Shown here piece after piece: positions 16,256-23,970 of a DNA stretch of 64,000 nt. The notes beneath the pieces are model-generated. The model made no database searches and was not told the origin of the DNA. It saw only the letters and a program-made list of their open reading frames with translations. A program made the position numbers and the translations under genes. This DNA is from Aeromicrobium sp. A1-2 (GTDB lineage Bacteria; Actinomycetota; Actinomycetes; Propionibacteriales; Nocardioidaceae). Position 1 is the first letter of the stretch; each line of letters starts with the position of its first letter. The stretch spans positions 1,488,001 to 1,552,000 of the forward strand of contig NZ_CP027482.1 of NCBI RefSeq assembly GCF_003443875.1, in the 5' to 3' direction.

Positions 16256-17400
16256 GCGATCTGCTCGATCGTCGCGATGACCCGGACGCCTTCGCCGACG
16301 GCGGACTCCACGGTCAAGGTGCCGTCCAGGTCGCGCATTCGCCGGCGCATCACCGCGAAGCCGAAGGAGTCCTCGGCCGCTTCGTCCTGGATCGTGGCGG
16401 GATCGAAGCCCACGCCGTGATCGCTGACCTCCATGCGTACGCCCTCCCCGACGAAGACCAGGGAGATCGTCGCGATGTCGGTGCCGGCGTGCTTGTCGAC
16501 GTTGGCGATCGCGCCCTGGGCGATCCGCAGGAGGGCGGTCGCGATCGGCATCGGCAGGGTGCGGACCGTTCCATGAGTGCTGACCGCCACCTGAAGGTGG
16601 GTGCTGCTCAACCGGCGCAGTGCGGCGGTCAGGCCGGAGTCAGCCAGGGTTGGTGGGGTGAGCTCGCGGACGAACCTGCGCGCCTCTGCCAGGTTGTCGG
16701 CCGCGGTCCCGCGAGCGAGGCGGATGTGCTCGATACCGGGTCCTGTCGGATCGGCTCGCTCGGCGGCGTGGAGAAGCATCTGGATGCTGGACAGCCCTTG
16801 GGCCACGGTGTCGTGGATCTCGCCGGCAAGCCGGGTCCGTTCGCTGAGCACTCCCTTGTCGTGCTCGCTGGAGGTGAGCTGACGTTGCGTCTCGAGGAGC
16901 TCGTCGATCAGGCGCTGGCGTTCCCTCGACTCGATGTAGAGCGCACGGTAGCCCAGGCCGATGGCGATCGCGACGAACGCGGCGATCATGGGCCCGACAA
17001 CTCCGCCGACGGTGAAGCCGTCGTGCGCACCGATGCCAACCACCGCGAGGATGGCCGAGCAGATCACCGCCGCCGGACCGACCCTCGGGGACAACGCGTG
17101 GAGGTAGAGGAAGAACAGCGGGAAGACCAGGTAGCCGGCCTCTGGGGTGAGCCAGACCAACCCGAACCACTCGAGCGTCAGCAGCACCAGCCACCACTCG
17201 GCCGAGGCACGCCGCAGCATCAAGCCACCCAGCGCATACGTGATCAGGAAAACGATCGCGAGGACCAGCACAGCGAAGGCGTCGCCCTCGTCGACCACGA
17301 AGACCCGCACGACGGCCAGCACGGTCAACCCCACCAGCAGCAGGTGCAGGCCCGTGCGCAGGCCCGTGAACGTGGCCGAGGGCAGCGGAACTGGCGTCAC
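16252..17400 (-). CDS. Sensor histidine kinase, NarX/DesK-like (HisKA_3)
   Basis: A 382-residue membrane sensor. Five or six hydrophobic segments fill residues 15-155 with almost no extracellular domain, so it probably senses a signal within the membrane, as in the LiaS/DesK-type group. The dimerisation and phosphoacceptor region is RTRLAGEIHDTVAQGL, with His196. The ATPase domain follows, with N-box NVDKHAG, G1 SDHGVGFDP and the C-terminal FGFAVMRRRMRDLDGTL. It starts at GTG 17400 and overlaps the response regulator start. About 160 bp separate it from the divergent MacB-type transporter; such systems commonly govern neighbouring efflux pumps in response to antimicrobial peptides. Confidence 0.93.
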   Translation of the reverse strand: MTPVPLPSATFTGLRTGLHLLLVGLTVLAVVRVFVVDEGDAFAVLVLAIVFLITYALGGLMLRRASAEWWLVLLTLEWFGLVWLTPEAGYLVFPLFFLYLHALSPRVGPAAVICSAILAVVGIGAHDGFTVGGVVGPMIAAFVAIAIGLGYRALYIESRERQRLIDELLETQRQLTSSEHDKGVLSERTRLAGEIHDTVAQGLSSIQMLLHAAERADPTGPGIEHIRLARGTAADNLAEARRFVRELTPPTLADSGLTAALRRLSSTHLQVAVSTHGTVRTLPMPIATALLRIAQGAIANVDKHAGTDIATISLVFVGEGVRMEVSDHGVGFDPATIQDEAAEDSFGFAVMRRRMRDLDGTLTVESAVGEGVRVIATIEQIA

Positions 17401-17558
17401 GTCTTGACCCTAGCCGTGCTGCGGGTGCCGGGGATCCATCAAAAGGTGGAGGCCGACATCCATCGGGCGGCTCGACGGGTCGATCTCGCGAACGATGGTT
17501 TCGACTCCGCATCGGGCCACAGTGGACCCATCGGACCATCCACCACCAAAGGATCTTC

Positions 17559-18623
17559 ATGTTTGTTGCCTGGCGAGACATTCGCTTCGCTCGCGGACGC
17601 TTCCTCCTGATCGGAGCAGTCGTCACCCTGACCACCGTCCTGGTCGGTTTCCTCAGCGGGCTGACCGGCGGTCTCGCCCAACAGAACATCTCCGCGATCA
17701 CGGGCCTCGACGCCGACCGTGTCGTGTTCTCGGCACCTGACGCTGGCAACCAGAAGTCGTACGGCGACTCCGCGGTGACCTCCGCGGACGAGCAGACCTG
17801 GTCGGGTCAGGCTGGTGTCACCGACGTGCAGCCGCTCGGCATCTCGCAGGCGAAGGCCACCGGCACGCGGGCGGCAAGCGTCGCCTTCTTCGGCGTCTCA
17901 GCGCGCTACCGCAACCTCGACCTCGAGCCGGGGACCGTGGCGCTCTCCACCCCAGCCGCCAAGAGCCTCGGGGCGGCAGTCGGCCAGCGTGTCACCGTCG
18001 GGGACGTGTCGCTGCAGGTCACATCCATCGGAGGCGACGACTGGTACAGCCACACCCCCGTCGTCTGGATGAACCTGTCCGACTGGCAGGCACATGCCCA
18101 GGCAGCCGGCCAGCCCGACGCGTTCGCCAGCGTGCTCCTCGTGCACGGGACATCGGACGACGCTGTCTCCGGCACCGCGCCACCCGGCACCGTTTCGTCC
18201 GGCGTGTTCGGGTCCCTGACAGCCATCGGCGCGTTCCGGTCCGAGATAGGGTCGCTGTTGACCATGGTGGTGATGCTGTTCGGGATCTCCGCACTGGTGA
18301 TCGGCGCGTTCTTCACGGTGTGGACCATCCAGCGCAAGGACGACATCGCCATCCTCAAGGCACTCGGCGCCTCCAACCGCATGCTGGTGCTCGATGCCCT
18401 CGGACAGGCGTTGTTCGTCCTGACCACCGGGGTACTCCTTGGGTTCGCCCTGACCGCCGCGGCAGGCGCCCTCGCCGGACGAGTCCTTCCGTTCATGCTC
18501 AGCCCTCTGACGACCCTGCTGCCGGCCACGATCCTGATCGTCCTGGGACTGGCTGGCGCAGCGTTCGCCCTGCGCACCGTGACCAAGGCCGACCCCCTCT
18601 CCGCCCTCGGGAGCAACCGATGA
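17559..18623 (+). CDS. FtsX/MacB-type ABC transporter permease
   Basis: A 354-residue permease with the FtsX layout: an N-terminal membrane helix (about 14-38), a large extracytoplasmic domain of about 190 residues and three C-terminal helices (about 230-345). The cytoplasmic loop DDIAILKALGASNRMLV is a family signature for contact with the ATPase. The stop overlaps the ATG of the ATPase gene by 4 bp. It is divergent from the NarL-type two-component system, its probable regulator. Likely role: export of, or resistance to, an envelope-active compound; substrate unknown. Confidence 0.9.
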   Translation: MFVAWRDIRFARGRFLLIGAVVTLTTVLVGFLSGLTGGLAQQNISAITGLDADRVVFSAPDAGNQKSYGDSAVTSADEQTWSGQAGVTDVQPLGISQAKATGTRAASVAFFGVSARYRNLDLEPGTVALSTPAAKSLGAAVGQRVTVGDVSLQVTSIGGDDWYSHTPVVWMNLSDWQAHAQAAGQPDAFASVLLVHGTSDDAVSGTAPPGTVSSGVFGSLTAIGAFRSEIGSLLTMVVMLFGISALVIGAFFTVWTIQRKDDIAILKALGASNRMLVLDALGQALFVLTTGVLLGFALTAAAGALAGRVLPFMLSPLTTLLPATILIVLGLAGAAFALRTVTKADPLSALGSNR

Positions 18624-19318
18624 TCGAGCTGTCCGATGTCACCCTCACCTTCCCCGACGGTGACCGCCGCGTCACCGCGGTCGACCACGCCTCGCTGACC
18701 GTCGAACCCGGCACCATCACCGCAATCACCGGCCCCTCCGGCTCGGGCAAGTCCAGCCTGCTGGCAGTCGCCTCGACCCTGATCTCGCCCGACTCGGGCA
18801 GCGTGCGCATCGACGGCATCGACGTGACGGCGATGAATCGCAAGGAGACTGCTGAGCTGCGCAGGTCCACGATCGGCATCGTGTTCCAACAGTCCAACCT
18901 GTTGCCGTCGCTGACCGCACTCGATCAGCTCCTCGTGATGAAGGAGCTGGGCCAGGGCCACGGCGACCGTAGCGAAACAGCGACCCGAGCCGAAGCCCTG
19001 CTCGAGTCGATGGGTCTCGGTCACGACCTGGGCAAGCGACCCCACCAGTTGTCCGGAGGCGAACGGCAACGCGTCAACATCGCCCGGGCCCTCATGAACG
19101 AACCCAGCGCCTTGATCGTGGACGAACCGACCAGCGCGCTCGACCAGGAGCGCGGAGCCGAGATCATCGACCTCATCCTCAAGCTCACCGTCGAGCGCGG
19201 GACGGCAACCCTGCTGGTCACCCATGACCAGTCGCACCTGCTGCGGATGGACGCCGTGCACATCATGATCGACGGGCGCCTCTCCATCCAGCCCCGGACG
19301 GGCCAAGAGTTCCGCTGA
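18620..19318 (+). CDS. MacB/LolD-type ABC transporter ATP-binding protein
   Basis: A 232-residue ATPase of the MacB/LolD/FtsE class. Walker A GPSGSGKSS (about 38-46), Q-loop FQQSNLLPSL, signature LSGGERQRVNIARAL, Walker B ALIVDEPTSALD and switch VTHDQ are all intact. It forms the exporter with the preceding permease through an ATGA overlap. No periplasmic adaptor or second permease follows, so the permease probably acts as a homodimer. Confidence 0.94.
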   Translation: MIELSDVTLTFPDGDRRVTAVDHASLTVEPGTITAITGPSGSGKSSLLAVASTLISPDSGSVRIDGIDVTAMNRKETAELRRSTIGIVFQQSNLLPSLTALDQLLVMKELGQGHGDRSETATRAEALLESMGLGHDLGKRPHQLSGGERQRVNIARALMNEPSALIVDEPTSALDQERGAEIIDLILKLTVERGTATLLVTHDQSHLLRMDAVHIMIDGRLSIQPRTGQEFR

Positions 19319-19456
19319 CCCAGCCGTCATCATGGGCTTCCACTTCTCGACGTGTTCATCGGATCACGGGCTATGGCCCGGTGTCAGCCTCGGACAGAAA
19401 TGCGGTGTCAGCGGCCGGCCGAGCCTAAACGCGTCGCTGCGGACATGGCCGCATTT

Positions 19457-19483
19457 GGTCACATGTGCCGTCGCTCAGGCGTC
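19457..19483 (+). promoter_or_regulatory. ECF41-type promoter of the sigma factor gene
   Basis: GGTCACA (19457-19463), exactly 16 bases, then CGTC (19480-19483). The published ECF41 promoter consensus is TGTCACA-N16-CGTC, so only the first base of the -35 differs. It lies 36 bp upstream of the sigma factor start codon, implying autoregulation. Confidence 0.75.
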
Positions 19484-19518
19484 AGATGGGAAACGGCCAA
19501 TTGTGGAAGGGTCAATCC

Positions 19519-20355
19519 ATGGACGCGACGCAGATCTTCGAGGCTGAGAGACCTCGGCTCCTGGGTATCGCCAACCGAGTGCTGAATGATCGCGCCGAGG
19601 CAGAAGACATCGTTCAACAGGCATGGCTCCGTCTGTATCGCTGCGATGCGGTCATCGAGAGCGTGCCCGCATGGCTCACCACAGTTACGACCCGTCTGTG
19701 CCTCGACCGGCTCCGAGCGCGGACACCGGTCCCGCACGCCGAGATCGTGCCGGTGGACGCCGCACCAGATCCGGCGGACGACGTCGTGCTCGCCGACACT
19801 GTCGGGGTTGCGCTTCAGGCAGTCCTGGACCGGCTCTCGCCCCAAGAACGAGTCTCGTTCGTGCTGCATGACAGCTTCGGCTTCCAGTTCTCCACGATCG
19901 CCGCAGTCCTTGGCACCACCCCGGTGGCCGCGCGCAAGCTCGCGTCACGCGCTCGCGCGAAGGTCGGCCAACCCGGCCCCGACGACCAGCTTGCCGACTG
20001 GGAGGTCGTCGACGCGTTCATGGCAGCGGCCAGGGGCGGCCAGTTCAACCGGCTCATGCGGCTTCTCGCTCCGGATACCGCCGTCACCGCCGACGCTGCC
20101 GCGATCCTCGCTGGCACTCCGCAACGGATCGATGGACGACACGATGTCGCAACCTTCTTCGACGGCTCAGCGCAGGCCACGCTCCCCGTCTTCGTCGACG
20201 AGCGCCCTGCCTCCGCATGGTTTCACCGGGGCAAGGCCATGGTTCTGTTCGACTTCACCGTCATCGACGGCCTCGTGCACCACATCACGTTTCGCGCTGA
20301 ACCCGAGGCGCTCGCAAGGGTGGAGCGGCGTACCGGTGGCGAGAAGCGCAACTAG
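19519..20355 (+). CDS. ECF41-group RNA polymerase sigma factor with SnoaL-like C-terminal domain
   Basis: A 278-residue extracytoplasmic-function sigma factor (SigJ-like, ECF41 group). Region 2 spans about 1-70 (EAEDIVQQAWLRLYR, WLTTVTTRLCLDRLR); region 4 spans about 105-155 (LSPQERVSFVLHDSFGFQFSTIAAVLG). The C-terminal 110 residues form the SnoaL/NTF2-like domain that replaces an anti-sigma factor in this group and both activates and restrains the protein. Known ECF41 genes neighbour a carboxymuconolactone decarboxylase or an oxidoreductase; here the neighbour is a DUF1059 protein. Matching promoter sequences precede both this gene and the DUF1059 gene. Confidence 0.93.
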   Translation: MDATQIFEAERPRLLGIANRVLNDRAEAEDIVQQAWLRLYRCDAVIESVPAWLTTVTTRLCLDRLRARTPVPHAEIVPVDAAPDPADDVVLADTVGVALQAVLDRLSPQERVSFVLHDSFGFQFSTIAAVLGTTPVAARKLASRARAKVGQPGPDDQLADWEVVDAFMAAARGGQFNRLMRLLAPDTAVTADAAAILAGTPQRIDGRHDVATFFDGSAQATLPVFVDERPASAWFHRGKAMVLFDFTVIDGLVHHITFRAEPEALARVERRTGGEKRN

Positions 20356-20366
20356 CTTTCAGCGCC

Positions 20367-20393
20367 GGTCACGTTTGTGGCATGCCGTTCGTC
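20367..20393 (+). promoter_or_regulatory. Second ECF41-type promoter, upstream of the DUF1059 gene
   Basis: GGTCACG (20367-20373), 16 bases, then CGTC (20390-20393): same spacing and -10 element as the promoter in front of the sigma factor. It lies 49 bp before the DUF1059 start codon and makes that gene a probable direct target of the sigma factor. Confidence 0.72.
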
Positions 20394-20442
20394 AGACAAA
20401 CGAACACCCTGCAATGCTCGCTCAGAAGTAAGGATGCCGAAC

Positions 20443-20679
20443 ATGAAGACCATGAGCTGCCGCCAACTCGGAGGACCCTGCGATCTGGATCACCACGGAG
20501 AAAGCGCCGATGACGTCATCAAGGCCCAAGACCGCCATCTGAAGGATGTGGTGGCTGCTGGGGACAGCGTGCACCAAGCCGCCCGCGACAACATGAAGGG
20601 ACGGTGGCGGCATCCAAAGAAGTCCATGGACTGGTACCGCGACACCAAGAAGGCCTTCAGCGATCTTCCCGACGACTGA
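20443..20679 (+). CDS. DUF1059 small Cys/His protein, probable ECF41 target
   Basis: A 78-residue cytoplasmic protein starting MKTMSCRQLGGPCDLDHHGE. Cys6, Cys13, His17 and His18 look like a small metal- or redox-active site, and the arrangement matches DUF1059, whose function is unknown. The second half (DNMKGRWRHPKKSMDWYRDTKKAF) is strongly basic and aromatic. The ATG at 20443 is chosen because AAGGA lies eight bases upstream; an in-frame ATG nine bases earlier is too close to that site. It follows the ECF41 sigma gene by about 90 bp and has its own promoter of the same type. Confidence 0.78.
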   Translation: MKTMSCRQLGGPCDLDHHGESADDVIKAQDRHLKDVVAAGDSVHQAARDNMKGRWRHPKKSMDWYRDTKKAFSDLPDD

Positions 20680-20734
20680 CGATCGCCTGGTGATGGCTCG
20701 GAACTCGACCGCCGAGCTCCGCTAGGTTCAGGAT

Positions 20735-21544
20735 GTGCCCGTTGCCCGATATCCCGGTCCTGTGGTCGCGACTCTCACGACAGCGATGGTGTCGATCGGC
20801 CTGCTCGTCCTGGCCGTGCGCTTCGGCTGGCTCGGCGCCGATGTCGGTCGCGGGGCAAACTTCTGCGAGGCCGCTCGCGGCGGCTGGGTCAAGCAGCCAG
20901 CCAACGCGCTCTCCAACCTGGGGTTCGTCGTCGCTGGTCTGGCAGTCGCGTGGCGGACTCGTCTCCCCCAGTGCCTGGGCGACACACTGCCGCGGTTCCC
21001 CGGGCTCGCGACCGGCTACGCGTGCCTCGTGGTGCTCCTCGGTCCGGCGAGTGCTGCGATGCACGCAACCCAGTCGTCACTGGGGGGTCTGCTCGACATG
21101 ACCTCGATGTACTTGGTCGCGAGCTTCGCCGCGGCATACGCCGTGACCCGCTGGCGGAGTCGAGATTCGACGTTCTTCTGGCTGGCGTTCCTGCTGCTCG
21201 TTGCCGCGTGCGAGCTGATCGGTCTCTGGGACCGGGAGATCCCGGTGGTGCACTCCGCCGGCAACGCCACGTTCGGCCTCCTGCTCGTGGTCGCTGTTGT
21301 CGTGGAGACAACGATGTGGCGCGGTGGTCGTGCGCGTGCAGATCTGAGGTACGGTGCCGCTGCGCTGGCATCCATGCTGGTCGCCTTCGCGATCTGGAAC
21401 CTGTCCCAGCACAGCTGGTGCGACCCGGACTCGTTCGTCCAGGGCCACGCAGCCTGGCACCTTCTGGACGCCGTCGCGGCGTACCTGCTGTTCCGCTTGT
21501 ATGCGAGCGAACGAGCCGTCGCGCGCCAAGGGATCTTTCCGTAG
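20735..21544 (+). CDS. Ceramidase-like integral membrane hydrolase (CREST superfamily)
   Basis: A 269-residue membrane protein with seven predicted helices. It carries the pattern of the CREST metal-dependent hydrolases: Ser106-x3-His110 (SAAMH), Asp121 (LLDM) and a C-terminal His238-x3-His242 (HAAWH). The NFCE and QPANALSNLGFVVAG elements near residues 43 and 54 match alkaline ceramidases specifically. In that family the three His, Ser and Asp hold zinc and cleave an amide bond in a lipid. Bacteria of this type rarely contain sphingolipids, so the substrate is probably another lipid amide; this is inference. The start is GTG 20735. Confidence 0.8.
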   Translation: MPVARYPGPVVATLTTAMVSIGLLVLAVRFGWLGADVGRGANFCEAARGGWVKQPANALSNLGFVVAGLAVAWRTRLPQCLGDTLPRFPGLATGYACLVVLLGPASAAMHATQSSLGGLLDMTSMYLVASFAAAYAVTRWRSRDSTFFWLAFLLLVAACELIGLWDREIPVVHSAGNATFGLLLVVAVVVETTMWRGGRARADLRYGAAALASMLVAFAIWNLSQHSWCDPDSFVQGHAAWHLLDAVAAYLLFRLYASERAVARQGIFP

Positions 21545-21573
21545 TCGGCAGACTCAGACCGCGCTTGCACCCC

Positions 21574-21630
21574 TGGGACTGGAACTCCAAGCACCAGGTG
21601 ACATTCCGCCGCCCCCGAACGGAGGCTTGA
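21574..21630 (+). pseudogene. Remnant of a second copy of the 57-residue DUF4177-like gene
   Basis: The in-frame segment WDWNSKHQVTFRRPR, followed by TEA and a stop, repeats the C-terminus of the intact small gene at 26209-26382 (WDWNSKDQVTFRRPR). DNA identity is high over about 40 bases, and nothing upstream resembles the rest of the gene. It lies just after the ceramidase-like gene. It is therefore the truncated 3' end of a duplicated gene. Confidence 0.6.
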
Positions 21631-21684
21631 CCCGCGGTAATCGTTGTCCGAACGGCCTCTCGCGGACCGACGCCAAGGCTGTGG

Positions 21685-22740
21685 CTACTGCAGCGGGGAA
21701 GCGTCGACCGCGTCCGATCCGTGTCCCCGGCGCTCGACCTCGGCCCGGGCGCGGGCGATGCCGCCGTGCTCGAGAGCGGCCAGGCTCGACTCGCCTTCCC
21801 AGACGACCCGACCTCTGCGACGCACCGTGACCCGCATGTTCGCACCGAGATGCTCGATTGCACCGGGCACGTTGCGTCGCTCAGCCGGCAGTGGCACCGG
21901 AAGCACATGGGCCGTGTCCAGGCTCCCTGATCCCTCGATCTCGACACTCCACTGGGCGCTGCGGCCGCGCAGAGACCAGCGCTCGTCGCTGACCTCGGCG
22001 TGGACCGGTGACACCAGCGGGTCGCCCAGGCGGATGAGCTTGCCGTCGGGCAGGAGCACGACGACGGCCGTCACGGTGGTGCGTATCGGCCCGGCGGTGA
22101 CCTCGCCGCCGGCGAAGGCGACGCACGCCGACGGCTCCGCGAAGCCCTGGGCCTGCCCCCACCACCACGACTCGGGAAAGCCGCCCCTCCCCCAGTTCTT
22201 CTCGGCATAGACCGACCAACCATCCAGGTCCCAGGTTTCCGCCCCTACGACAGCTTGTCCGTGAGCCGAACCACCCAGGAGCCACGGATGCCAGTACTGG
22301 TTCAGCGCTGGAATCGCCTGGAAGACGCTCGATCCGCCGAAGCTCCTGCGCGGCCAGGGAACCGGATTCGTGATGGCGACGTCGACTCGTGCATCCGGCG
22401 CGAGATCGACCTGCAGTCGATCCGCCGTGCCGTGAAAGGCTGCTCCGGCAGATGCCCCCAGTCCGGCTGTGGAAGCCGACCCCGTCGGGCTGACCGAGGT
22501 GTGCAGGAAGCCGTGGGGATGTGCCGCGAGGCCGAGAGTCGACCAGATCCCGTCGTCGGCCCTATTCACCCCGTTGAGAGCAATCACGACGCGGCCGGTC
22601 GCGGGGTCGGTGAACCGCCAGAAATAGCCCTCCATCGCCACCCCGTGCGCGGGCAGCGGATCGCCGAATGGTCGGTCCGCGCCGCTGGCCCGGTACGCCT
22701 GAGCTACGGCTGCAATGGTCCTGCGCCCCAAGGAAGTCAT
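21685..22740 (-). CDS. Tocopherol cyclase-like family protein
   Basis: A 351-residue soluble protein with the landmark of the tocopherol cyclase-like family, YAEKNWGRGGFPESWWWGQAQ (about 175-195), preceded by a WHPWLLGG element and an early GYFWRFTDP. Plant and cyanobacterial members close the chromanol ring; actinobacteria are not known to make tocopherol, so the bacterial substrate is unknown and may be an isoprenoid or lipid. The ATG at 22740 (MTSLGRRT) is chosen because the upstream in-frame residues are basic and look non-coding. It has no evident operon partner. Confidence 0.75.
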   Translation of the reverse strand: MTSLGRRTIAAVAQAYRASGADRPFGDPLPAHGVAMEGYFWRFTDPATGRVVIALNGVNRADDGIWSTLGLAAHPHGFLHTSVSPTGSASTAGLGASAGAAFHGTADRLQVDLAPDARVDVAITNPVPWPRRSFGGSSVFQAIPALNQYWHPWLLGGSAHGQAVVGAETWDLDGWSVYAEKNWGRGGFPESWWWGQAQGFAEPSACVAFAGGEVTAGPIRTTVTAVVVLLPDGKLIRLGDPLVSPVHAEVSDERWSLRGRSAQWSVEIEGSGSLDTAHVLPVPLPAERRNVPGAIEHLGANMRVTVRRRGRVVWEGESSLAALEHGGIARARAEVERRGHGSDAVDASPLQ

Positions 22741-23255
22741 CCGGACACTATGGCAGTTGGGTCGGAGAGCCGCACGCCCTGTCGCAGTCGCCGGTGGGGC
22801 TGCCAGCCGCCCGGTTTGCGACGCACGCAACCCGCGCGCAATCCGGGCTTCTCGTCGGTGGTTCACCACAGCCGCGACGAGGACATCTACTCCGGGCGAA
22901 GCCGGTGGTCCGAAGTCGACACCGGCGGCTGGTCACGAGTGAGCCTGCGATGCAGCGACTTGATCGACCGGGGTAGCAGGCGCGTTCCGTGCGCACCGGC
23001 ATCGACAACCAATCGCTGTCCCACGTGGTCAGCCACGTGAGTTTGTCTTCGAAGTGGAAGCCGCTGCCGGCAAAGTGCCAGCGGGCTGACGGCGGGCTCG
23101 ATCAGTCCAGTGTTGATGATGAAAGCGCTTCGGGAGTCGGCGGACATCGCCCTCGCTGACACAGCCGGCCGCCCGCCGCGACGATCGTGTCCCTCGGTCG
23201 GGCGACCTAGACACAGGCGTCTCGTCTACCAATCGGATCGGGCGAGATCTTCCGT
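22741..23255. other. Intergenic stretch without a supportable gene
   Basis: About 515 bp between two minus-strand genes. Short open frames exist on both strands, but none has consistent third-position GC, a ribosome site or recognisable protein sequence. It may hold the promoter of the tocopherol cyclase-like gene. A decayed gene cannot be excluded. Confidence 0.5.
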
Positions 23256-23861
23256 TCAGCTGTCAGCTTGGAGGTCCGGTGCCGCGCGTTTCGCGCTGCC
23301 GAGACCGTCGAACAGGGTGCGACAGAGCAGATCCGCGGTGCGCTCGACATCCAGGGAGCCCGATGAGGCCACTCGGACCGCTGCCACCAACAATGCGGGC
23401 AGTGCTGCGGCGATCCACACGGGATCAACCTGAGCGTCTAGTTCGTCGTTGCCAATCGCCCGGGCGATCAGCCCCATGAGCGGCTGGAGCACTTGTTCTC
23501 GCGCAGCCACGAACTCCGCGTCCCCGTCGACACCTCCGTACAGGATGACCCTGAACCGCATGCCCAGCGGCAGCAGGGCAAGGACCACTCGATGAACCGC
23601 CTCGCGAGCTGGACCTTCTTCGACGGCCGCGGCCTCGAGGGCAGATGCGGCCCGATCGAGGGCCTCGCTCCGGATCGCGGCCCCCAGCGCCTCCCTGTTC
23701 TCGAAGTGACGGTAGAGGGTGGCCCGGCCCAGGCCGGCCCGCTTGGCAATCTCGGCCAGCGAGGCCGTCGGGGTATCAGCAAGCACCTCGACGGCGGCGT
23801 CGAGGATCGCGCCTCGGTTGCGCACGGCATCGACGCGGTTGGCCGCCAAGGACTCACTCAT
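23256..23861 (-). CDS. TetR/AcrR family regulator, probable repressor of the MMPL exporter
   Basis: A 201-residue repressor. Helix-turn-helix at about 15-60: NRGAILDAAVEVLADTPTASLAEIAKRAGLGRATLYRHFENREAL in two parts. The C-terminal domain is helical and Ala/Leu-rich. The ATG at 23861 (MSESLAAN) is preferred. The gene is divergent from the MMPL transporter across about 110 bp that contain an inverted and a direct repeat. This is the standard arrangement for a local repressor relieved by the exported compound. Confidence 0.9.
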   Translation of the reverse strand: MSESLAANRVDAVRNRGAILDAAVEVLADTPTASLAEIAKRAGLGRATLYRHFENREALGAAIRSEALDRAASALEAAAVEEGPAREAVHRVVLALLPLGMRFRVILYGGVDGDAEFVAAREQVLQPLMGLIARAIGNDELDAQVDPVWIAAALPALLVAAVRVASSGSLDVERTADLLCRTLFDGLGSAKRAAPDLQADS

Positions 23862-23905
23862 GAACACGACGCTACCGGTTGTGTTCAGGTCAAGACCGAG
23901 TACGC

Positions 23906-23932
23906 TGAATGTATCTGAGACGTGAATGTCTC
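23906..23932. promoter_or_regulatory. Probable TetR operator upstream of the MMPL gene
   Basis: GAGAC (23917-23921), six bases, GTCTC (23928-23932) form a dyad. TGAATGT is repeated directly, once just before and once inside it. It lies in the divergent promoter 38 bp before the MMPL start and about 55 bp before the TetR start. Confidence 0.5.
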
Positions 23933-23970
23933 GTTTTGGGTGCCGAACTCACCACATGCGAGGAGAAGTG

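Noticed and set aside
19319..19456. Extra small gene between the ABC ATPase and the ECF41 promoter
   Set aside because: The frames have no coding bias, and the ECF41 promoter follows directly.
22887..23162. 91-codon minus-strand frame in the gap before the TetR gene
   Set aside because: Codon bias and sequence do not look like a protein, and there is no ribosome site.
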